This document shows, one piece after another, positions 17,498 through 26,104 of a stretch of 64,000 bases of DNA (within the stretch, counting starts at the first letter, position 1; every line of letters begins with the position of its first letter). The stretch is from Pseudomonadales bacterium (GTDB lineage Bacteria > Pseudomonadota > Gammaproteobacteria > Pseudomonadales > Halieaceae), in NCBI GenBank assembly GCA_024234815.1, contig JACKNO010000001.1, positions 434,001 to 498,000 of the forward strand. The letters run 5' to 3'. The notes under the pieces are model-generated. The model did no database searches. It had not been told where the DNA came from and saw only the letters and a list, made by a program, of their open reading frames with translations. The translations under genes and the position numbers were made by a program.

Positions 17498-18754
17498 ATG
17501 GACTGGTTACTGGCGGTGCTGGCGATCTTTAATCTGGTTTCAATGGTGACGGTGTTTTCACCCCGCGCGGTTCCCCGCCGCAGCGCTCCCTGGGTCCTGT
17601 TCGGCACCGCCCTGCTGGCGACCGAACTGGCCTGGATCTGGCTCCCGCTGCAAGTGCTGCTTGCCTGTATCTTCATCAATGCTGGCGCCCTGGACAGCGG
17701 CCTGGGTCTTGTTTCGCTGCTGGTGCTGCTGGGGACATGGCCCGGGCTGGCTTGGAGCATCAAGCAAAGTACCCTGGCCGAGGCAACTGTCGAGGCGGCG
17801 CTGCGCGCGGGGCTGGGGGAGAACTACCGCAACAGTATTCCACCCGCCGTCAGGCACCTGCTGCGAGGCAACGTCAGTTTCCGGGACTGGCGCCAGGTGC
17901 AGGCAAAGACTCCCGAGGGGGTCGAGGTCATTCGAAATATTCCCTATGGCCCGACTGGCGTTCGCCAGCAACTCGACATCTACCGCCCCTCGACAATCCC
18001 GGCAGAAGGCTGTCCGGTGTTGCTCCAGATTCATGGTGGGGCCTGGATGATTGGGGACAAGGGGTCACAGGCGCTGCCCCTGATGCATCATCTGGCCAGC
18101 AAGGGCTGGATCTGCGTGGCCGCCAACTACCGACTCAGCCCCAGCGTCGGGTTTCCCACCCACCTCGAGGATTGCAAACGAGCCCTGTGCTGGGTGCGTG
18201 AACACGGTCGGGAGTACGGTATGAATACGGATTTCGTGGCCGTTACCGGCGGATCAGCGGGCGGCCATCTCAGTGCGCTGATGGGACTCACCGCCAACCG
18301 GCCTGAGTTTCAGCAGGACAGTCCGGAGGTGGACACCTCGGTCCAGGCCTGTATCCCGTTCTACGGGATATACGACTTCCTGGTGCGCTATGACCAGCAC
18401 CCCAACAAGCAGGTCTACGAACGCTTCCTCACCGGGAAAGTGTTGCACGAATCAGTGAAGGATAATCCCGCCTTGTGGGACCTGGCATCGCCCGTTGCCC
18501 AGATTCATGCCGATGCCCCCCCTTTCATGATACTTCACGGCGCCCTCGACAGCCTGGCTGCCGTTTCCGAGGGGCGCGTTTTCAGCCAGAAGCTGGCAGA
18601 AGTGTCGAACAATCCGGTGGTCTACGTCGAAATGCCCGGCGCGGAACACGCCTGGGAAATCATCCACTCACTGCGCACTGAACACACCATCGACGGGGTC
18701 CATCGCTTTCTCGAGTGGGTCAGGGCCAACGCTGCTGACCAATCTGCAAGTTGA
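17498..18754 (+). CDS. Alpha/beta hydrolase, hormone-sensitive-lipase-like, membrane-anchored
   Basis: The ATG at 17498 has CAGGGAG seven bases upstream, giving 418 residues. Two or three hydrophobic helices fill residues 1-90, so the enzyme is probably membrane-bound. The hydrolase domain follows: oxyanion motif HGGAW, nucleophile in GGSAGG, a likely acid in GALDSLAAV and histidine in GAEHAWE. These are the marks of the carboxylesterase/HSL family acting on acyl esters; the natural substrate is unknown. It is divergent from mnmG and convergent with two further hydrolases. Confidence 0.85.
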   Translation: MDWLLAVLAIFNLVSMVTVFSPRAVPRRSAPWVLFGTALLATELAWIWLPLQVLLACIFINAGALDSGLGLVSLLVLLGTWPGLAWSIKQSTLAEATVEAALRAGLGENYRNSIPPAVRHLLRGNVSFRDWRQVQAKTPEGVEVIRNIPYGPTGVRQQLDIYRPSTIPAEGCPVLLQIHGGAWMIGDKGSQALPLMHHLASKGWICVAANYRLSPSVGFPTHLEDCKRALCWVREHGREYGMNTDFVAVTGGSAGGHLSALMGLTANRPEFQQDSPEVDTSVQACIPFYGIYDFLVRYDQHPNKQVYERFLTGKVLHESVKDNPALWDLASPVAQIHADAPPFMILHGALDSLAAVSEGRVFSQKLAEVSNNPVVYVEMPGAEHAWEIIHSLRTEHTIDGVHRFLEWVRANAADQSAS

Positions 18755-18782
18755 TACTCCGCCGGGGCTGGCGGCGACAGCG

Positions 18783-19625
18783 TCAGCCGGTGGCCACGTG
18801 CCGGTTGCACCAGTCCAGCATGTCGGCGAAAACCGTCTCCTGCTCCGGTTCATTGAAAATCTCGTGGTACAGGCCTGGATAGATTTTGAGGGTCTTGTCG
18901 CTTGATCGCACATTCTCATGAAGAAAACGTGAGCCGGCGGGCGCCGCCATCACATCTTCCCCTCCGTGCAGCAACAACAGCGGCAGCGTAATCCGATTGG
19001 CCTCGGCCTGGATTTGTCGCATCCCCGCGAATAACTCCGCCACCATACGCGCCGTCATCTTGCTGTGATTGATCAGGGGATCTTTGACGTAATCGGCCAC
19101 CACTTCCGGATCGCGGCTGACCCCATTGGCGTCGAGCTGCAAAACGCCTGCGCCCGGCGCCACCACAGACAAAAAACGAATTAGCGATAATTGGAAAAAA
19201 CCCGGTTCAATGTCCGTCTGGATAGCAGGCCCCGACAAAACACAACCGCAAAAATCCTGCTGGTGTTGCAACAGGTAAATACTACTGATCAGGCCGCCCA
19301 TGCTGTGGCCCACCAATATCTGTGGCAACCCCGCAAATTCGGCGGTGACCCGCCGCTGGAAAATCTCAAGGGTGGAAATATAGTCATCGAAACGATCAAC
19401 ATGGCCATAGCGGCCCTCTGACCTGCCATGCCCGGGATGATCCAGTGCGGCAATCGCGTAGCCCTGCGCGGCAAAAAAACCAGCCAGGCGCTGGTAGCGG
19501 TCACAGTGTTCGCCAGCGCCGTGGACTAACAGCAGTAATGCCCGCGGTGCCGTCTCCGGTATCCAGTACTGGTAGTGAATCAGGTGCCCTCTGGCACCAC
19601 CGAACGTGCCCTGTAATTGTTTCAC
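18783..19625 (-). CDS. Alpha/beta hydrolase, monoacylglycerol-lipase / lysophospholipase-like
   Basis: The 280-residue protein has VHGAGEHCDRY near residue 35, the nucleophile elbow GHSMGG near 107, an acid in HGGEDVM and the C-terminal histidine in YHEIFNEPE; this last motif is typical of bacterial monoacylglycerol lipases and PldB-like lysophospholipases. There is no signal peptide, so it is probably cytoplasmic. The GTG start lies one base after the stop of the upstream hydrolase (TAG-C-GTG), implying translational coupling in a two-gene lipid-degrading operon. Confidence 0.88.
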   Translation of the reverse strand: MKQLQGTFGGARGHLIHYQYWIPETAPRALLLLVHGAGEHCDRYQRLAGFFAAQGYAIAALDHPGHGRSEGRYGHVDRFDDYISTLEIFQRRVTAEFAGLPQILVGHSMGGLISSIYLLQHQQDFCGCVLSGPAIQTDIEPGFFQLSLIRFLSVVAPGAGVLQLDANGVSRDPEVVADYVKDPLINHSKMTARMVAELFAGMRQIQAEANRITLPLLLLHGGEDVMAAPAGSRFLHENVRSSDKTLKIYPGLYHEIFNEPEQETVFADMLDWCNRHVATG

Positions 19626-19626
19626 G

Positions 19627-20760
19627 CTATGGACCCCCGGCGGATTCCCGATCTCCGTTCATGTCGACTTCGGCAATAAACTTCCCCACTTCGTCCCAGG
19701 CCTCGCGAGCCTCGGTCAACTGCGGATAAAACATCTGCCACACATGCACCATATGCGGCCAACTCTGGAGCCGGGCCATAGAGCCCGCCGCCACAGCGCG
19801 ATTGACATAGCGCACCGAATCACCGTAAAGAATTTCAGCTTCACTGGCCTGGAGCAGCGTCGGGGGCAATCCGGCCAGATCGGCGAACAGGGGGGACACC
19901 AGCGGATTGCTCGGGGCAATGCGGTTCTGGAACCAGCCAAACCACCACAGGAGCGGAGCCGGTATCTTTGCCAGGTCGCGAAACATGGGGCCCAACATGG
20001 CGTCACTGTCCATATTGCGCAAAATGGTGGGTGAGGCAAATGTCGAGTCCGTAGCTGGCGAGAAAGCGACAGCGGCATCCGGTGCACGCAGGCCTTCATC
20101 CCGTAACCATGCGATCAACGATAAGGTCAGGTTGCCGCCCGCGGAGTCTCCCGCGACATATACTTTGCTGGCAACACCCGGTCCCGCCGGCCCGTTTTCC
20201 AGTATCCAGGTGTAGGCCTTCCGACAATCCTCTATTCCGGCCATGCGGCGATGTTCAGGCATCAGCCTGTAATCGATCGCAAGGACCGCTGCGCCACTGA
20301 CTTCTGAAAAGCGATTGGTGATATTGCGGTGGCTGCGCGGGCTGCCCATCATGAAAGCGCCACCGTGGATGTACAACACCCTGCGCTGCGGATCCGCGCC
20401 CGGGGCAATCACCCATTCCGCAGGAACCCCGCCGGCGACCACGGGCGTAATGCTCGCCGCCAGGTCCAGCCCATTCGCCATGTTGTCCATGTACTCACGC
20501 ATCAACCCCAGGCGTTCACGCCGCGAAGCCTTGGCCAGGGTACCCGAGGAAACGGCCAGCGATGCAACCACCGCATCGTGCTCTTCACTGGGTACCGGGG
20601 CGCCGGGAAAGCGCTGGCCCAACGGCGCATCAAACTGGCGAAGGTCTGGCCCTCGCAGGTGAAATAACGTGACAGCGGTGACAACCACCAGGAACAACAA
20701 TACCCAGAACAAGAGAATCTCCCATATCAGTTGATGTAAACACTTTGTCGGCTTCGACAA
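19627..20760 (-). CDS. Alpha/beta hydrolase fold-3 esterase with N-terminal membrane helix
   Basis: The 377-residue protein begins with a hydrophobic helix at about residues 10-33 (LIWEILLFWVLLFLVVVTAV), suggesting an inner-membrane anchor. The esterase domain has HGGAF, the nucleophile in GDSAGGN, an acid probably in LYGDSVRY, and histidine in WPHMVHVW, the hormone-sensitive-lipase arrangement. It is upstream of and coupled to the monoacylglycerol-lipase-like gene, and divergent from hppA with about 150 bases between. Substrate unknown; a short- or medium-chain ester is likely. Confidence 0.87.
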   Translation of the reverse strand: MSKPTKCLHQLIWEILLFWVLLFLVVVTAVTLFHLRGPDLRQFDAPLGQRFPGAPVPSEEHDAVVASLAVSSGTLAKASRRERLGLMREYMDNMANGLDLAASITPVVAGGVPAEWVIAPGADPQRRVLYIHGGAFMMGSPRSHRNITNRFSEVSGAAVLAIDYRLMPEHRRMAGIEDCRKAYTWILENGPAGPGVASKVYVAGDSAGGNLTLSLIAWLRDEGLRAPDAAVAFSPATDSTFASPTILRNMDSDAMLGPMFRDLAKIPAPLLWWFGWFQNRIAPSNPLVSPLFADLAGLPPTLLQASEAEILYGDSVRYVNRAVAAGSMARLQSWPHMVHVWQMFYPQLTEAREAWDEVGKFIAEVDMNGDRESAGGP

Positions 20761-20913
20761 AGAGGGCCGTGCGCACGGCTATTGGTCGCGAAGCGCGGGC
20801 CGCACAGTATACATCCGATTGTGGAATTTTCCTCTGCAGCGGCCGCTTGTCACTTACCCGCCTCATAGGTAGCATGCAGGGACAACTGTAATAATAAATG
20901 TGGGAAAGCAGCT

Positions 20914-22908
20914 ATGGAAATGAACGAGTACTTTGCCCTACCCCCCGTCCTGGGCCTCATCGGCCTCGGCGTTGCCTTCATGATTTATCACATAATGAGC
21001 CGGCACAATCACGGCGATGGAAAAGTGAGGAAAATCGGCGACCAGATTCATCTGGGAGCCATGGTATTCATGGCCCGGGAATACAAGATGCTCAGCATTT
21101 TTGCCCTGGTCCTGCTGGTAGCCATTTTTGTTTCGCCGCTGGGGACAAATACCGCTATAGCGTTTCTCTCCGGAGCGATCTCCTCCGCCCTGGCCGGTTA
21201 CCTGGGTATGTATGCCGCTACCAAGGCGAACGTCCGGACCGCCGTCGCGGCCCACCATCACGGCCAGGGCCTGGCCCTGTCCATCGCCTTTTACGGCGGT
21301 TCGGTGATGGGCTTGTGCGTAGCCTCACTGGGCCTCATAGGACTCGGCACGGTGTACTGGTTCTTCGGTGGCGATGCCGAGTCCGCACACGCCATCCACG
21401 GTTTCGGTATGGGAGCATCCACGGTGGCGCTCTTTTCCCGGGTCGGCGGGGGCATTTTTACCAAGAGCGCGGATGTGGGCGCCGACCTGGTGGGCAAGAT
21501 CGAAGCCGGCATTCCCGAAGACGATCCGCGTAACCCCGGTGTCATCGCCGACAACGTGGGCGATAACGTGGGCGATATCGCCGGCATGGGGTCGGATATT
21601 TTCGAATCCTACTGCGGCGCAATGATCGCCTGTATCGCCATCGGGTCTACCCTGGCTATGGAAATCCGCTCGGGGATGATGTTCCTGCCGCTAGCACTGG
21701 CCAGCGTCGGCCTGCTGGCCTCCTTCTGCGGCATAGGGATTGTACGCCTGCGCTCCAATGCGGCGCCGGAAGCCGCCCTGCGTTCAGGCACCCTGCTGGC
21801 TCCAGTCATCTTTGCGATCATCGCCTGGTTCCTTATCCAGGAGATGGGACTGGACTCAAATGTCTGGTGGTCTGTCGTCAGCGGCGCAGTCGGCGGCGTG
21901 GCGATCGGCCTGATAACCGAATATTACACCGGGGCGGCACCGGTACGTAAAATCGCCAAGGCCGGTGAAACCGGCGCTGCGACGGTAATGATTGCTGGTC
22001 TGGCGGTAGGAATGGAATCTGTTGTTCTGCCGATTCTGTTCCTGTCGGGAATTATCTACGTCTCCACCGAGCTGTCGGGCCTCTATGGCGTGGGGATCGC
22101 AGCGGTGGGTATGCTCTCTACCGTCGGCATCACCATGGCCATCGATGCCTACGGTCCGGTAGCGGACAATGCCGGTGGTATTGCCGAAATGGCCGGCATG
22201 GGCAAAGAGACCCGCAGAATTACCGACGGCCTGGACGAGGTGGGCAATACCACTGCAGCCATCGGCAAGGGTTTTGCTATTGGCGCCGCGGCGCTGGCCG
22301 CATTGGCGATCATCGCCGCCTATGTGCAAACCATACAGGTACACAACGTCGGGTTCGCTCTGGAAATTTCCGACCCGGTGGTACTGGTGGGCATGTTCAT
22401 CGGGGGTACGATCCCGTTTCTTATCGCGTCTATCACCATGACCGCGGTAGGTGAAGCTGCTTTCGACATGATCAATGAAATCCGCCGCCAGTTCCGCGAG
22501 ATACCCGGCCTGCTCGAAGGCACAGCGGAGCCTGACACGGCAACCTGTGTGGATATCGCCACCACAGCGGCACTGCGCCGCATGATACTGCCCGGGGCAA
22601 TCGCTGTAGCCGCTCCCGTGTTGGTGGGTTTTGGTCTCGGCGCCGCTTCACTCGGCGGCATGCTGGGCGGCGCATTGCTGGGCTGTGTACTCATGGCATT
22701 GATGATGGCCAACGCCGGCGGCGCGTGGGACAACGCCAAGAAGTACGTGGAAAAAGGCAACCTCGGTGGCAAGGGCTCCGACACCCACGCTGCCGTGGTC
22801 GTTGGTGATACCGTAGGCGACCCCTTCAAGGATACTTCGGGGCCCTCCATGAATATCCTGATCAACGTGATGGCAATTGTCAGCCTCGTCATCGCGCCCC
22901 TGCTTTAA
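20914..22908 (+). CDS. hppA: Membrane-bound ion-translocating inorganic pyrophosphatase
   Basis: This integral membrane pump hydrolyses PPi and moves H+ (or Na+) out of the cytoplasm. At 664 residues it is a typical bacterial member with about 16 membrane helices. The substrate-binding segments DVGADLVGK, NVGDNVGD and, near the C-terminus, GDTVGDPFKDTSGPS are intact. The helix containing GNTTAAIGKG has Ala where potassium-independent enzymes have Lys, which by established family rules indicates a K+-dependent type. Whether it pumps H+ or Na+ cannot be decided by eye. A GGGAAAG ribosome-binding site precedes the ATG. Confidence 0.95.
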   Translation: MEMNEYFALPPVLGLIGLGVAFMIYHIMSRHNHGDGKVRKIGDQIHLGAMVFMAREYKMLSIFALVLLVAIFVSPLGTNTAIAFLSGAISSALAGYLGMYAATKANVRTAVAAHHHGQGLALSIAFYGGSVMGLCVASLGLIGLGTVYWFFGGDAESAHAIHGFGMGASTVALFSRVGGGIFTKSADVGADLVGKIEAGIPEDDPRNPGVIADNVGDNVGDIAGMGSDIFESYCGAMIACIAIGSTLAMEIRSGMMFLPLALASVGLLASFCGIGIVRLRSNAAPEAALRSGTLLAPVIFAIIAWFLIQEMGLDSNVWWSVVSGAVGGVAIGLITEYYTGAAPVRKIAKAGETGAATVMIAGLAVGMESVVLPILFLSGIIYVSTELSGLYGVGIAAVGMLSTVGITMAIDAYGPVADNAGGIAEMAGMGKETRRITDGLDEVGNTTAAIGKGFAIGAAALAALAIIAAYVQTIQVHNVGFALEISDPVVLVGMFIGGTIPFLIASITMTAVGEAAFDMINEIRRQFREIPGLLEGTAEPDTATCVDIATTAALRRMILPGAIAVAAPVLVGFGLGAASLGGMLGGALLGCVLMALMMANAGGAWDNAKKYVEKGNLGGKGSDTHAAVVVGDTVGDPFKDTSGPSMNILINVMAIVSLVIAPLL

Positions 22909-22919
22909 GCTTTCTGGCG

Positions 22920-22950
22920 CCAGCCCGCGGTAATACCCGGGCTGGCCTTT
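22920..22950 (+). terminator. Probable terminator hairpin after hppA
   Basis: An 8-bp stem, CCAGCCCG (22920-22927) paired with CGGGCTGG (22938-22945) around a 10-base loop, lies 11 bases after the hppA stop. The following bases CCTTTCCC form only a weak U-tract, so it may be an attenuated or factor-assisted terminator. Confidence 0.5.
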
Positions 22951-23262
22951 CCCGTTACCCTTCCATATCCAGGTCACGCCGGGCTGGTCTTTTCCATTCG
23001 ACTGGAGTGAGTCCAGGGACAGGCCCGTGGCAAGGGCATCGGGCAACTGGGTGCCGATGCGGGAACTTGAACTGGCTGGGAAAAACCCCCTACGCCGCCT
23101 GTATTGATGGCCACGGCGCGCGCGCATTTCCTGATACCGGAACGCAATTGAAAGCATCTGTCGATATCCACCCCAACAGAAAGCACTTGTGTGAAGAGCC
23201 CACAGAGATCGCGAAGGCAGCCGGGCCGTCACCGGCAGTAACGGCATCCCGCCTGAAATGTA
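22951..23262. other. Non-coding gap between hppA and the DsbA-like gene
   Basis: About 310 bases with no convincing gene. Frames that are open here on either strand have no start with a ribosome-binding site, no family motifs and an atypical composition (rich in Arg, Pro and Ser). No RNA gene or strong repeat was seen. Confidence 0.4.
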
Positions 23263-23943
23263 TTACCCCGTCGCGCCGGCCCCGCTTCTCTCAATCACTT
23301 TCCTGAGAACCTTGACGAAGGTCTGCGAGTCCTGGGCACCGGGCACGGGGTAGCTATCATTAAAATAGAACATGGGTACAGCGTGTACGTCCCTTTCCAG
23401 CCAACGCGCCTGTTCATCGCGAACCGCGCTGACGTAGCGCCCCTGGGCGAGCACCTCACGCGCCTGACTTGAGTCCAGCCCGGCACGACCCGCTACAGTT
23501 GCCAGCATATCGGCATCGCCAATATTCTCCCGGCGGCTGAAGAAAGACTCGAAAAGAGCCATTTTGAGTTCAGTCTGTTTGTTTTCTAACGCCGCCCAGT
23601 GCAGCAGCTGGTGCGCGAGGAACGTGTTGTAAACACGCATACCATCGTAATAATCAAACCTGAAACCCAGGGCGTCGCCCAACTCTGTAAGCCGCGATCG
23701 CGCCGCCAGACTCTGCTCGCTGGATGTGCCATATTTCTGGGCCACGTGCTCGCGCAGTTCCTGTCCCTGCGGCGGCATTTGCGGGTTGAGTTCAAACGGC
23801 TGCCAATGGATGTCAACCGCAAACAGGCCCTCCATTTGCTCCAGAGCTCGCTGCAACTGCCTGTATCCGATAATACACCAGGGACAAACCACATCGGACA
23901 CGATATCTATTCGCAACGACAAAGTTGAACTGCCAGCATTCAT
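23263..23943 (-). CDS. DsbA-family 2-hydroxychromene-isomerase/FrnE-like oxidoreductase
   Basis: The 226-residue protein has the thioredoxin-fold active site CPWC at residues 20-23 within DVVCPWCIIG, followed by a helical insertion and the cis-proline region AVPMFYFND, the FrnE branch of the DsbA superfamily. There is no signal peptide, so it works in the cytoplasm, unlike classical DsbA. FrnE proteins have disulfide-exchange activity linked to oxidative stress in some bacteria; the physiological partner here is unknown. It is divergent from the acyl-CoA synthetase gene. Confidence 0.9.
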   Translation of the reverse strand: MNAGSSTLSLRIDIVSDVVCPWCIIGYRQLQRALEQMEGLFAVDIHWQPFELNPQMPPQGQELREHVAQKYGTSSEQSLAARSRLTELGDALGFRFDYYDGMRVYNTFLAHQLLHWAALENKQTELKMALFESFFSRRENIGDADMLATVAGRAGLDSSQAREVLAQGRYVSAVRDEQARWLERDVHAVPMFYFNDSYPVPGAQDSQTFVKVLRKVIERSGAGATG

Positions 23944-24121
23944 AATTGACTCCAGTACGGAAGTATTCAGCTGTGACTATATTACGAATCAATGGCCGGT
24001 GATAATAATTGACTACGACTCACTGACGCACCCTGACACAGCAACTACAATGAAAACTGTAACGTAGTCTCGCCCGGCTATCCCGCGGTGGCGTATTGAA
24101 CTACCTGATGCGAGGAAGACC

Positions 24122-25669
24122 ATGAATAAAGGTTTCAATATTGGCGATTGCCTGTCCACACGTGCATATCTCAATCCAAACCGGGAAGCACTGTTTGACG
24201 TCATCCCGGATCGGCGCTTTACATTCACCGAACTGAACAATCGGGCAAACCAGTGTTGCGCTGCACTAGGATCACTGGGCATGTCGAAGGGTGACCGGGT
24301 CGCCCTGTTGCTGCATAACGGCCACCAGTTTCTGGAAAGTTTTTTCGGCCCTGCCAAGGCCGGCATGGTATTGATGCCGTTGAACTGGCGTCTGACTGCC
24401 AACGAGCTTGCATTCATACTCAAGGACGGCGGTGCCAGAACCATCCTGTTCGAATCTGAATTCGCGCCAGTGGTTGCACAGATACGGGAAATGGGGGACG
24501 CCGGTAGCGATATCGAGCAGTGGATTTGCATCGGCGACGACGCACCGGATTTCGCGCAGTCCTACGAAACCCTACTGGCCGCGAACAGCGAGGAGGAGCC
24601 CGGGGAGAAGGCCGGCGAGAACGACAACCTGTTTATCATGTATACGTCAGGTACAACCGGCCATCCGAAGGGAGTGGTGCATACCCACAAGACCGTGTTC
24701 TGGGCGCTACTGACGCTGGGCAACACCGCCGAGGTTCACCTCGCCGACAAATACCTGATATTGCTGCCGCTGTTCCACGTGGGGGCGCTCACGCCAATGA
24801 TAGGTTCGGTCTACAAAGGCAATACGCTGGTGATTCTGCGTAATTTTGACCCGCAAAAGACCTGGTCCCTGATCGAATCGGAACAAATCAGCACGACGCT
24901 GGCAGTACCGGCCATGTTGGGCTTCATGTTGCAGGTACCGGACTTCCAGCGCTATGACTGGTCGAGCCTGCGGGCTATAACCAGCGGAGCGGCGCCATTG
25001 CCGGTGACGACCATCAATGCCTACCTCGATCTCGGCATCGAGATTCACCAGGTGTACGGCATGACAGAGACCTGTGGTCCCGCATGCCTGATAGGACCGG
25101 ACGATGCCCGGCGCAAGATCGGGTCTACTGGTAAATCTTTCTTCCACACCGAGGTTCGCATTGCCGATACCGCCGGCAATGTGCTGCCGCGAGGTGAGGC
25201 AGGGGAGGTTCAGGTACGTGGAGCGCACATCATGAAAGAGTACTGGAACCGGCCGGAAGCCACTGCGGAAACGATAGTGGACGGGTGGCTGCACACCGGT
25301 GACGTGGCGACGATGGATGAGGAGGGGTTTGTCACCATCCAGGACAGGATGAAGGACATGATCATATCGGGCGGCGAGAACGTGTATCCCGCCGAGATTG
25401 AAAACGTACTGCTGTCCCATCCGGGCATCTCGGACGCCGCGGTCATTGGGCAGGACAGCGCCAAGTGGGGCGAGAGCCCCCTGGCGATCATTGTGAGAAC
25501 CGATCAGACACTGACCGAGGCGCAGGTGCTTGAACATTGCAGTACAAAGCTTGCCAGATTCAAACTGCCCAAGGGTGCGGTTTTCATTGAACAGATACCA
25601 CGCAACCCGAGTGGCAAGGTGCTCAAGCGAGTACTGCGTGAGCAATATCCCGGGCCGGCTCCTGAGTGA
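24122..25669 (+). CDS. Long/medium-chain acyl-CoA synthetase (AMP-forming)
   Basis: This 515-residue ANL-superfamily enzyme activates a carboxylic acid to an acyl-AMP and then to acyl-CoA. The P-loop YTSGTTGHPKG lies at residues 174-184, VYGMTET near 310, the hinge-region TGDVA in GWLHTGDVAT near 398, and the catalytic lysine in NPSGKVLKR near 505. All domains are complete. The overall pattern matches fatty-acid--CoA ligases, but aryl or branched acids cannot be excluded. A GAGGAAG site precedes the ATG. With the nearby esterases it could feed released acids into beta-oxidation (inference). Confidence 0.92.
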   Translation: MNKGFNIGDCLSTRAYLNPNREALFDVIPDRRFTFTELNNRANQCCAALGSLGMSKGDRVALLLHNGHQFLESFFGPAKAGMVLMPLNWRLTANELAFILKDGGARTILFESEFAPVVAQIREMGDAGSDIEQWICIGDDAPDFAQSYETLLAANSEEEPGEKAGENDNLFIMYTSGTTGHPKGVVHTHKTVFWALLTLGNTAEVHLADKYLILLPLFHVGALTPMIGSVYKGNTLVILRNFDPQKTWSLIESEQISTTLAVPAMLGFMLQVPDFQRYDWSSLRAITSGAAPLPVTTINAYLDLGIEIHQVYGMTETCGPACLIGPDDARRKIGSTGKSFFHTEVRIADTAGNVLPRGEAGEVQVRGAHIMKEYWNRPEATAETIVDGWLHTGDVATMDEEGFVTIQDRMKDMIISGGENVYPAEIENVLLSHPGISDAAVIGQDSAKWGESPLAIIVRTDQTLTEAQVLEHCSTKLARFKLPKGAVFIEQIPRNPSGKVLKRVLREQYPGPAPE

Positions 25670-26104
25670 TTGTTCCTGATTACTACGTATTACTTTAATA
25701 CTAAGTAAATATATATGTATGTATATATAGAACTATAGTTATAGATATTATTAGAGGGCCTGTTTTTAGTGGATAACCCCTTTTTAGTAATGTATATCAA
25801 TAGCTTGCAGGGATGATAAGTAGGCAGAAAAGTACTGATTCCAGGCGTGAAAAACCGTGCGCATGCCTTGGATCAATTGCTTTTTTCTGGGGATTAAAAA
25901 ACACGGCTGGAGAGCCCCTGCTTTTTTCCACAGAAAACGTCCCGTTCTATTCAGCTCTTATACATGGGAATTCCCCCTGCAAAGGGGTCGTGGGCTCAGC
26001 GAATAAAAACTTGTGCAGGACAGTGGGATAGCCTGTGCGTATACCCATGTATGTGGACAGGCTTGTGGATTAACAGTGCTGAAGTTGTGGGTGACGGGTA
26101 GATT
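25670..26104. other. AT-rich convergent intergenic region; candidate replication origin B
   Basis: This 435-base gap lies between convergent genes and contains no credible ORF. Bases 25681-25758 are almost pure A/T with TATATATGTATGTATATATA and the perfect palindrome AACTATAGTT (25731-25740). Three DnaA-box-like 9-mers each match TTATCCACA at 8 of 9: 25768-25776 (minus), 25924-25932 (plus) and 26064-26072 (minus). An AT-rich block followed by a GTGGATAA box recalls the E. coli oriC layout. The location beside mnmE, ancestrally next to mnmG, also fits. See the rival candidate at 30221-30467. Confidence 0.45.

Noticed and set aside
17284..17763. N-terminal extension of mnmG by 160 residues
   Set aside because: The extension lies antisense to the hydrolase gene and has no homology; the GTG at 17283 gives the family N-terminus.
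23007..23306. 99-codon open frame after hppA
   Set aside because: Its sequence looks random (rich in Arg, Pro, Ser), there is no start signal, and it runs into the DsbA-like gene on the other strand.
25813..26031. 72-codon open frame in the AT-rich region
   Set aside because: No ribosome-binding site, no recognisable family and poor codon use; it overlaps the DnaA-box-like sites.
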